A DNA stretch of 64,000 nucleotides from JANQTF01 sp041741415 (GTDB lineage Bacteria; Bacteroidota; Bacteroidia; J057). The DNA lies in the NCBI GenBank assembly GCA_041741415.1, contig JBGSKC010000088.1, positions 1 through 64,000 on the forward strand, in the 5' to 3' direction. The notes below the pieces were generated by a model. That model was given only the letters and a program-made list of their open reading frames with translations. It did not search any database and was not told the origin of the DNA. Below are positions 57,674 to 64,000 of this stretch, piece after piece; the stretch's first letter is position 1, and each line of letters begins with the position of its first letter. A program made the translations under genes and the position numbers.

Positions 57674-59224
57674 TCAGCCAATCCGGTTCAGCAAATGCTC
57701 CACAACAGTCCGGGCTGATACCAGCGCCCCGGCCATCCAGGCATTGAGGCCCGAAGCGTGTTCCCCGGCCAGATAGACCCTGCCATCTGGCTCGAGCAGG
57801 GCCGGGTAATGAGCAGTCCGCTGTTCTTCGGTGTAGGTTGCCCAGCCGCCTTCGGTAAACGGAACCCGCTGCCAGGCCACCGTGAAGGCGCTTTTCAGTT
57901 CCTGCCGGTACTGCGGATGAATGCGGCTGCCCTGGTCCAGCGCGAGTTCCACCCGCTCAGCCGGCGGCAAATCCCCGACTTTTTTGGCCCGCTGGTGGAA
58001 ATTGTAGCACCCTACCAGCACCCCGGATTTGCCGAGATAGCCGTAGGAGGGGTAAAAAATCTGGGTGATGTCCATGTTGGTTTTGGAAATACCGCCAAAG
58101 ACGCCGTCATCTTCTTCCCAGAAGCGCCTGTTGAACTCGAGGGCCACCTTGCTGGTGTCGAGGTAGGGAACCTGCTCAGCGGCTGCCCGGATGCCGGGCG
58201 ACAGGTTGTGGTCCACCCGCCGGAGAACAGGCAGCGGGATTGTCAGCACAACATAATCGGCCTCGATGCGCTTCATTTGACCCTGCACCCGCACCTCCAG
58301 CTCGACTGAATCTTCCTTGTTCACCAGCTTCACGAGCTCGGTTCCAAACTCCACGGGCTTCTCCAGCCGGGCGGCCATGGCTGTGGCAAGCTGGTCATTT
58401 CCCCCCACAACCTGGAACATGGTGGGTTGCTGCGGATAGGTGTACTCACCCACATTGCTGAAGGCCGGGTGGGTGAGTCCGGAATACAGCAGGGCCCTGA
58501 GCTGATGCGGCGGGGCCGTTTTTCCAAGGGCCATGCCCGCGCCGGGGGCTTCCTCATAGCCCCGGTGCTGGTTGCCGCGATAGAAAAAATCAGGGTCGAG
58601 GCCGCCTTCCTCGCGGAGGTAGGCCAGGAGTTGCTCCACATCGGCGGGGCTCATGGGCAGGTCGAGTGCGTCCTGATGAATGGCTTTGGCGAGAAGTTCG
58701 GAGGTATGTCCGCGCAAATCAGCGCGAACCTCCCGGAGCCGCAGGCGGCGGTTGGCCAGCGGGCCCTTCCCCAGGCTGTAGAAAAACGCCCCTTCGTTGA
58801 AGTTGGCGAATACCTCAAGCGGCAGGCCGAGCTCACGGCAGTAGTGCATCGTGATCTCGTGGTGATGGGGAATGCGGGCGGGGCCCACGTTGAAATAATG
58901 CCCCGGACCAAACTCACAGGTTTGGGCGGGCATGCCGTTTTCTGTTTCCTTGTCGCCGCCGCGAACAGTCCAGAGGCGACCGCCGGGCCGCTGGCGGGCT
59001 TCCAGCACCCGTGCCTGGATGCCGCGCTGCTGCCATTCGTAGGCGGCACAGAGGCCCGCCAGCCCCGCCCCGATGATCACCACCTTCGGTGATTTCCCAG
59101 GCTCCGCCTTCGGTGCCCGGATCGGGGACAGAGGTGCCTCCGGCAACATGCCCAGGCCGATCATGGCCGTGTAGGCAGTGCCGCCCAGCAGCCCCGCCCT
59201 TCGAATGAATTCCCTTCGCTTCAC
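57674..59224 (-). CDS. Flavin monoamine oxidase-family protein, Tat-exported
   Basis: The 516-residue protein begins with a Tat signal (KRREFIRRAGLLGG) and has the FAD-binding motif VVIIGAGLAGLCAAYE at about 47-62, then ARQRPGGRLWTVRG, and a C-terminal GRVYLAGEHASGLNAWMAGA that closes the FAD site. It oxidises an amine substrate in the periplasm with O2 or another acceptor. The GTG start (59224) is used, as it begins the Tat peptide. It follows the aminotransferase gene by 11 bp on the same strand. Substrate unknown. Confidence 0.85.
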   Translation of the reverse strand: MKRREFIRRAGLLGGTAYTAMIGLGMLPEAPLSPIRAPKAEPGKSPKVVIIGAGLAGLCAAYEWQQRGIQARVLEARQRPGGRLWTVRGGDKETENGMPAQTCEFGPGHYFNVGPARIPHHHEITMHYCRELGLPLEVFANFNEGAFFYSLGKGPLANRRLRLREVRADLRGHTSELLAKAIHQDALDLPMSPADVEQLLAYLREEGGLDPDFFYRGNQHRGYEEAPGAGMALGKTAPPHQLRALLYSGLTHPAFSNVGEYTYPQQPTMFQVVGGNDQLATAMAARLEKPVEFGTELVKLVNKEDSVELEVRVQGQMKRIEADYVVLTIPLPVLRRVDHNLSPGIRAAAEQVPYLDTSKVALEFNRRFWEEDDGVFGGISKTNMDITQIFYPSYGYLGKSGVLVGCYNFHQRAKKVGDLPPAERVELALDQGSRIHPQYRQELKSAFTVAWQRVPFTEGGWATYTEEQRTAHYPALLEPDGRVYLAGEHASGLNAWMAGALVSARTVVEHLLNRIG

Positions 59225-59235
59225 AGTAAAATGCC

Positions 59236-60381
59236 TTACCCGATTTTCCTGAATGCTTCGGCAAACAGCTCCATTTCTTCCATCGTGCCCATGCTCACCC
59301 GGCAGTAGGGCCGTCTGTGCAAATCATAGACCCGGATGCCGATTCCCTCGGCCATCATCGCCTCCTGAAAGGCATTAGACCTCATCCGGATGGGGAAGAG
59401 CACGAAGTTGGTGGAAGAAGTCATATACTCATAGTCCTTCTTCCGGAGCTCCTCATACAGAAAAGCCTTTGCCTCGTCGTTTTTCTGCTTCACCATCTTC
59501 AGGAAGGCTTCATCCTGCATCGCGGCAATGCCTGCTGCCAGGCCCACGGCGCTGATGTCCCACTGCACGTGGCCAAGCTCGCTGATGGGCTGGATAAGAG
59601 AGGCAGGTCCGGCGAGGTAGCCGATTCGCATGCCCGCCAGGCCGTAGATTTTGGAGAAAGTACGCGACACAATCACCTGTTTGCCTTCCCGCACGAGGTC
59701 CACCATCGAGTGGCTCATCGCATCGTCGAGGAAATCGAGGTAGGCTTCATCCACAAACACCGGAACACGTTCCGACACCCTGCGGCAGAAGTCGCGGAGG
59801 GCCTGGGTTTCGGTGAGGGTACCAGTCGGGTTGTTGGGGTTGCAGACATAGACGAGCTTCACCTTGTCGTCGATGGCGGCCTCCATGGCTGCGAGGTCGT
59901 GGGCGTGGTTGCTTGTGAGGCGTACCATGCGGGCTTCGCCGCCGCGGTTTTCGACTGTTTCGACGAGGGAGAAATAGGAGGGATCGCCAGTGAGAACCAC
60001 ACCGTTTCCGACGATGGCCACGGCGGCCATGTCGAGCAGTTGGGTGGAACCCGGCCCGATGAGCAGTTGCTCAGGCTTCACCTGCTCTTTGGCAAGGATC
60101 ATGCTGGTGAGCTGCTCCGCCGTCTCCATGGGGTAGCGGTTGCCGGTGCGGATCGCCGCGGTCATGGCCTCGATGGTGGCGGCAGAAGGGCCAAAAGGGT
60201 TTTCATTGGCAAACAGCCGGGCGCGCAATTCGGGCGGATTCGCAGGAAAAAGAAGGTCCTGCTCGATGGTTCGGATGGCGCGGGTGGGCCGGGGCGAAGC
60301 CCACGAAGAAAATGGAGCAGCAGCCACACCGGCTGCCAGGGCCAGAGAGGATTTCAGCCACTGCCGGCGGTTGGGGTTCAT
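59236..60381 (-). CDS. PLP-dependent aminotransferase (HisC-like) with Tat signal
   Basis: The 381-residue protein has a Tat-like N-terminus (NRRQWLKSSLALAAG) followed by a fold type I aminotransferase: RLFANENPFGPSAAT, YVCNPNNPTGT, FVDEAYLDFLD and SRTFSKIYGLAGMRIGYL, with the PLP Lys in SKIYGL. The C-terminal YCRVSMGTMEEMELF resembles HisC. HisC-type enzymes are normally cytoplasmic, so a Tat signal is unusual. It is paired with a Tat-exported flavin amine oxidase gene 11 bp downstream. Start at 60381 (MNPNRRQ) is used; 60387 is an alternative. Confidence 0.83.
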   Translation of the reverse strand: MNPNRRQWLKSSLALAAGVAAAPFSSWASPRPTRAIRTIEQDLLFPANPPELRARLFANENPFGPSAATIEAMTAAIRTGNRYPMETAEQLTSMILAKEQVKPEQLLIGPGSTQLLDMAAVAIVGNGVVLTGDPSYFSLVETVENRGGEARMVRLTSNHAHDLAAMEAAIDDKVKLVYVCNPNNPTGTLTETQALRDFCRRVSERVPVFVDEAYLDFLDDAMSHSMVDLVREGKQVIVSRTFSKIYGLAGMRIGYLAGPASLIQPISELGHVQWDISAVGLAAGIAAMQDEAFLKMVKQKNDEAKAFLYEELRKKDYEYMTSSTNFVLFPIRMRSNAFQEAMMAEGIGIRVYDLHRRPYCRVSMGTMEEMELFAEAFRKIG

Positions 60382-60538
60382 CGTCATGTCAAGTTGGCTT
60401 GGATCGAATGGTTAGGTCGATGGTCTCTTGCAGAAAGGTAGGCATTTTTATGATCTTGCTTCCTTTTCTTCCCTGCTCATTCTTCTGTTATCTTCCCTTT
60501 CAATTTTCCGTTTTCCACCACCCAACTCACCTTTCGCC

Positions 60539-61549
60539 ATGGCAACCTTTTCCCTTCCGGCCCTGCTGCCCCGCCTCCTGCCCCTCCTGCTGCTGTCCCA
60601 TGCAGCGATTCTGCCGCTTTCGGCACAGGTATTCGGCAACGAACCCCTCGCCCACACCTACAGCATCGTGGCCTACGGCGAAGCCACCGGTGAGATGGGA
60701 GTGGCGGTGCAGTCGCACTGGTTTGCCGTGGGCAGCATTGTGAGCTGGGGCGAAGCCGGTGTGGGGGTGGTGGCCACCCAGTCTTTTGTGAACCCCACCT
60801 TTGGCCCCGACGGCCTGGCTTTACTGCGGGCCGGGCTTTCGCCGCAGGAGGCGCTGGATTCCCTCATCAGCCTGGACGCGGGAGAGGCTGTCCGCCAGGT
60901 TGCGATCCTCAGTCCGACAGGCGCAGCAGCACACACCGGCTCGAACTGCATTCGCTACGCCAGCCATCTCAACAACAAGCATGTCTCGGTGCAGGCCAAC
61001 ATGATGCTCACCGACTCGGTGCCAGCCGCCATGCTCCGGGCATTTGAGCAGACAAAAGGCCCGCTCGAAATGCGGCTGCTAGCCGCGCTGGAAGGAGCCG
61101 AAGCCGCTGGCGGCGACATCCGCGGCAGGCAAAGTGCCGCCCTGCTCGTGGTGCGCGCCGAGGCAACCGGCCAGCCCTGGGTGGACAGGCGCATTGACCT
61201 GCGCGTGGACGATGCCCGGGAACCCCTCGCCGAACTCCGGCGGCTGTTGCTCGTGCACCAGGCCTACGAATTCATGAACGCCGGTGACCTCGCCGTCGAA
61301 GCCGGTGATTTTGACGCCGCCATGAAAGCCTACCAAAGCGCCATGACCCTCCAGCCCGGCAACGAGGAAATGGCCTATTGGACGGCGGTGAGCCTGGCCA
61401 ACACCGGCAGGGTGGACGAGGCCCTGCCCCTCTTTCAGCAGGCGTTCCGGGCCAATGAAAACTGGCGCGAGCTCACCCGGCGCATCCGGGAGAACAAGCT
61501 GCTAGTCGTGGAAGGAAAGGACCTGCGGCGGATTCTGGCGCTGGAATAA
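60539..61549 (+). CDS. DUF1028 protein with C-terminal TPR
   Basis: The 336-residue protein has a signal peptide (LLPRLLPLLLLSHAAILPLSA), a DUF1028 domain with HTYSIVAYGEATGEMGVAVQSHWFAVG near the start and IRGRQSAALLVV near residue 200, then a TPR-like tail (DAAMKAYQSAMTLQPGNEEMAYWTAVSLANTGRVDEALPLFQ split over residues 260-310). DUF1028 proteins are Ntn-hydrolase-like and found near peptidase genes. Secreted or periplasmic. Start at 60539 is chosen from the signal peptide. It converges on pyrC. Confidence 0.85.
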   Translation: MATFSLPALLPRLLPLLLLSHAAILPLSAQVFGNEPLAHTYSIVAYGEATGEMGVAVQSHWFAVGSIVSWGEAGVGVVATQSFVNPTFGPDGLALLRAGLSPQEALDSLISLDAGEAVRQVAILSPTGAAAHTGSNCIRYASHLNNKHVSVQANMMLTDSVPAAMLRAFEQTKGPLEMRLLAALEGAEAAGGDIRGRQSAALLVVRAEATGQPWVDRRIDLRVDDAREPLAELRRLLLVHQAYEFMNAGDLAVEAGDFDAAMKAYQSAMTLQPGNEEMAYWTAVSLANTGRVDEALPLFQQAFRANENWRELTRRIRENKLLVVEGKDLRRILALE

Positions 61550-61560
61550 ATGCCTTCGGG

Positions 61561-62895
61561 CTATTTCCGTTTGAACAACATGCGCTGGCCACGGACCTGT
61601 TCGTCAAAACGCCCTTCGTGATACACCAGCCTGCCCGACACCACGGTGCTGTGAACTTTTGACTGGAAGGTCTGCCCCTCGAACGGAGACCAGCCGCATT
61701 TGTAAAGCAGATTGTCCTTGCTCACCGTCCAGGCTGCATTGGGATCCACCAGCACAAGGTCGGCGAAATAGCCCTCGCGGAGGAAACCCCTGTCTTCGAT
61801 GCCAAACAGGATAGCGGGCCGGTGGGCCATCAGCTCCACGACCCGCTCGATTGTGAGGACGCCCTGCCGGGCCAGTTCGAGCATGGCCACCAGCGAATGC
61901 TGCACCAGCGGCCCGCCGGAAGGGGCCGAGGCGTAGCGTCCGGCCTTTTCCTCCATCGTGTGGGGAGCGTGGTCCGTGGCCACCACGTCGATGCGGCCAT
62001 CGCTGAGTGCCTTGCGGATCCCGGCGCGGTCCTCCGCTGTTTTCACAGCCGGGTTCCATTTGATGCTGTTCCCCAGCCGCTCATAATCTTCCTGCGAAAA
62101 CCAGAGGTGATGCACGCAGGCCTCGGAGGTGATCTTCTTTTGTTCGAGCGGCAGATGAGGATCAAACAGCGACAGCTCCTTCGTCGTGGAAATATGCAGC
62201 ACGTGAAGCCGGGTGCCATGCTTTCTGGCCAGGCCCACGGCCAGGCTGGAGCTGGCGTAGCAGGCAGCTTCGGAGCGGATGTCGGGGTGGTGGCGAACGG
62301 GAATGTCGTCGCCGAACTGCGCGCGGTAGCGGGCCAGGTTTTCCTGAACGATCTCCTCCTTTTCGCAGTGGGTGGCAACGAGCAGGGGCGTTCTGCTGAA
62401 GATGCCTTCGAGGGTTTGCTCATCATCCACGAGCATGTTGCCTGTGGAGGAGCCCATGAACACCTTGATGCCGCAGACGGTGCGAGGGTCGGTGCGAAGC
62501 ACTTCGGCGAGGTTGTCGTTGGAAGCGCCCATGAAGAAGGAGTAATTGGCAAACGACACTTCGGCGGCGCGGCTGTATTTGGCCTCCAGCAACTCCTGGG
62601 TGAGGGTTTGCGGCTTGGTGTTGGGCATTTCCATGTAGGAGGTGACCCCTCCAGCAACGGCAGCGCGCGATTCGGTGGCGATTTCGCCTTTGTGGGTGAG
62701 GCCCGGCTCGCGGAAATGCACCTGGTCGTCGATCGCACCGGGAAGCAGCAGCAGGCCGCGCGCGTCGATGGTCTGATCGGCAACGGGTTCTTTGCCCTTG
62801 CCAATCCAGGCGATGCGGTCATGCTGAATCAGGACATCGGCTTCCTGCCGGGTGCCTTCGTTGAGGAGAGTGGCGTTGCGAATGAGGAGCGACAT
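61561..62895 (-). CDS. pyrC: Dihydroorotase
   Basis: The 444-residue protein has the dihydroorotase/amidohydrolase core: GLLLLPGAIDDQVHFREPGLTHKGE (His pair), MEMPNTKPQTL, THCEKEE, HVLHISTTKELSL and VVATDHAPHTMEEK (metal Asp), ending REGYFADLVLVDPN. It closes dihydroorotate in pyrimidine synthesis. Start at 62895 (MSLLIRN) is chosen; the frame remains open to 63756 but that part lies under the kinase gene and is a shadow. carB lies about 5 kb away on the opposite strand. Confidence 0.93.
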   Translation of the reverse strand: MSLLIRNATLLNEGTRQEADVLIQHDRIAWIGKGKEPVADQTIDARGLLLLPGAIDDQVHFREPGLTHKGEIATESRAAVAGGVTSYMEMPNTKPQTLTQELLEAKYSRAAEVSFANYSFFMGASNDNLAEVLRTDPRTVCGIKVFMGSSTGNMLVDDEQTLEGIFSRTPLLVATHCEKEEIVQENLARYRAQFGDDIPVRHHPDIRSEAACYASSSLAVGLARKHGTRLHVLHISTTKELSLFDPHLPLEQKKITSEACVHHLWFSQEDYERLGNSIKWNPAVKTAEDRAGIRKALSDGRIDVVATDHAPHTMEEKAGRYASAPSGGPLVQHSLVAMLELARQGVLTIERVVELMAHRPAILFGIEDRGFLREGYFADLVLVDPNAAWTVSKDNLLYKCGWSPFEGQTFQSKVHSTVVSGRLVYHEGRFDEQVRGQRMLFKRK

Positions 62896-63018
62896 GGGCG
62901 AATCGTTGCGGGTGAGAGGGGGGATTTCAACGGTTGCGGAAAAATGCCAAAAAAAAGGGGAGAACTGTGAGCTTTTTCCAAAATTAGAGGCTGAATCGAA
63001 CAGATCCACCCCGACTTC

Positions 63019-63654
63019 ATGGCAGAACGCAACACCCCGCACCACATCGCCGTGGCTGGCAACATCGGCGCCGGAAAAACAACCCTCGTCAACAAGCTCG
63101 CCCACCACTATGGCTGGGAGCCGCTGTTTGAGGCCGTTGACGACAATCCCTACCTCGGCGATTTTTACACCGACATGAAGCAATGGGCCTTCCCGCTTCA
63201 GATTTATTTCCTCCACAGCCGCTTCCGGCAGGCCCAGGCCATTCACAGCAGCGCAAAGCCCGTCATCCAGGACCGCACCATCTACGAGGATGCCCACATT
63301 TTTGCCCGGAACCTCTACGAATCCGGCTTTCTCTCCGAGCGCGATTTCAACAACTATTTCTCGCTGTTTGAGTCGATGACTGAGGTCGTCAAACCGCCCG
63401 ATCTGCTCATTTACCTCAAAGCCAGCATTCCCACCCTCATCGCCCAGATCGCCCGCCGCGGCCGCGACTACGAAAGCAGCATTTCGATCCGTTACCTCGA
63501 AGACCTCAACCGCCATTACAACGACTGGATCGCCAGCTACAAAAACGGCCCGCTCCTCGTGATTGACGTGGACGACCTCGACTACGCCCACAACCCCGAA
63601 GACCTCGGCCATGTGATGCGCAGGATCGAATCGCAGCTTTTCGGGCTGTTCTGA
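63019..63654 (+). CDS. Deoxynucleoside kinase
   Basis: The 211-residue protein has the P-loop GNIGAGKTT (14-22), EAVDDNPYLGDFYTD near residue 38, HSRFRQAQ, and the DRTIYEDAHIFARNL substrate segment, with a YESSISIRYLEDLN lid stretch. It phosphorylates a deoxynucleoside (dAK/dGK-type, exact base not assignable). Divergent from pyrC, with a 123-bp gap. Confidence 0.9.
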   Translation: MAERNTPHHIAVAGNIGAGKTTLVNKLAHHYGWEPLFEAVDDNPYLGDFYTDMKQWAFPLQIYFLHSRFRQAQAIHSSAKPVIQDRTIYEDAHIFARNLYESGFLSERDFNNYFSLFESMTEVVKPPDLLIYLKASIPTLIAQIARRGRDYESSISIRYLEDLNRHYNDWIASYKNGPLLVIDVDDLDYAHNPEDLGHVMRRIESQLFGLF

Positions 63655-63724
63655 CCCTTCCCGCCCGCTTAACTCCCCGGCAGCGATCTGCGTATTGCCC
63701 CACCAACCAACCTGCCCACCTTCC

Positions 63725-64000
63725 ATGCCTGCATTTACCCCGCCTTTTCTGCTCAACCTCGCCGGGCAAATCGCCCGGCAACTCGCTCAAAGCGGTGTGC
63801 TGCCGCTCCTGCTCGTTGTGGTGGCCCTCGTTCTGTCGCTCGACAGCTACCTGATCCGGGCGCTGCGCCCGCGCATCCGGGCCTTTCGGTCCAAAGCCCT
63901 GCGCCGCTTCGTGCGAACCAGCTTCTGGGTCAGCAGTGCCGTGCTCATCGCCTCCTTCATCTCCATTTTCCTGTATTTCGGCCTGCGACTCATCCAGTAT
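63725..64000 (+). CDS. N-terminal part of a membrane protein, runs off the right edge
   Basis: The 92 visible residues start MPAFTPPFLLNLAGQ and contain two hydrophobic helices: SGVLPLLLVVVALVLSLDSYLI and, after a basic loop (RALRPRIRAFRSKALRRFVR), FWVSSAVLIASFISIFLYFGLRL. No stop is reached. The pattern of basic loop then helix occurs at the start of membrane-anchored metallophosphoesterases of this phylum, but that is a guess. Same strand as the kinase gene, 70 bp apart. Confidence 0.55.
   Translation, partial: MPAFTPPFLLNLAGQIARQLAQSGVLPLLLVVVALVLSLDSYLIRALRPRIRAFRSKALRRFVRTSFWVSSAVLIASFISIFLYFGLRLIQY

Noticed and set aside
62896..63756. Upstream extension of the pyrC frame (total 731 codons)
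   Set aside because: The first ~287 codons run antisense to the deoxynucleoside kinase and the start of the last gene. Family sequence starts at 62895.

Overview
The window looks like a chromosomal piece of a Bacteroidota bacterium, most probably from the Saprospira/Lewinella-type lineage. Supporting signs are three secreted proteins with type IX secretion (T9SS) C-terminal sorting tails, several TAnnTTTG-like -7 boxes close to start codons, a CarB that lacks the allosteric C-terminal domain, and a sparse, simply arranged set of housekeeping genes with moderately high G+C (judged by eye). No rRNA, tRNA or CRISPR array was recognised.

Layout. 1-3504 is the end of a defence-type island. An IS5-like transposase begins at the left edge and its element cuts the specificity gene (hsdS) of a type I restriction system. 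Next come a ParE/RelE-type toxin with its small antitoxin, and a tightly coupled ATPase/TOPRIM-like gene pair, which is the best candidate here for an uncharacterised defence system. 4158-5529 holds a tiny membrane protein, a TetR regulator and a stand-alone NfeD-type OB-fold protein. 5695-9445 is a minus-strand cluster with a di-haem MbnH/MauG-like peroxidase, an MbnP-like lipoprotein, a DUF4625-like lipoprotein, an outer-membrane barrel-like protein with an N-terminal Cys cluster, and a small Cys-motif membrane protein; a copper-handling unit is the best guess. 9542-20985 contains lepA, a secreted esterase, a second di-haem peroxidase, a META/COG3650/TauE operon, a ceramidase-like membrane protein, DinB, pyruvate kinase, DUF5362 and a carotenoid hydratase (CruF type) that overlaps a glycosyltransferase gene (to 22055). 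22134-26403 is an Anbu peptidase operon (ATP-grasp, alpha-E, Anbu, transglutaminase).

26725-30938 is a sulfur module: two YeeE/YedE half-transporters, a mitochondrial-type sulfide:quinone oxidoreductase and a persulfide dioxygenase-rhodanese fusion. Together they could import reduced sulfur, oxidise sulfide to persulfide and oxidise that to sulfite. 31053-44556 is mixed: MazG-like, MaoC, a secreted endonuclease/phosphatase-fold protein, a sulfatase remnant, a CocE-type hydrolase, RlmI, MutT, a methyltransferase, a UPF0175/PIN toxin-antitoxin pair, unknown envelope proteins, a SIMPL protein and an Rpn-type nuclease. 44630-53671 has a large secreted GH81 glucanase, ispD, queA and two more T9SS proteins. 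53990-64000 has carB, an esterase, a Tat-exported flavin amine oxidase beside a Tat-exported PLP aminotransferase, DUF1028, dihydroorotase, a deoxynucleoside kinase and a membrane protein running off the right edge.

A striking non-coding feature is a set of dispersed repeats that fills almost every large gap (about 3719-4350, 12241-12960, 24695-24969, 27328-27491, 31410-31740, 32303-32489, 48900-49380, 53690-53870). They comprise a 42-43 bp palindromic unit in three copies, a paired-hairpin unit of about 100 bp in three copies, a second G-rich unit in two copies, one MITE-like element bounded by long inverted repeats, and low-complexity strings. Coordinates, starts and family calls come from reading the sequence; no database search was run.
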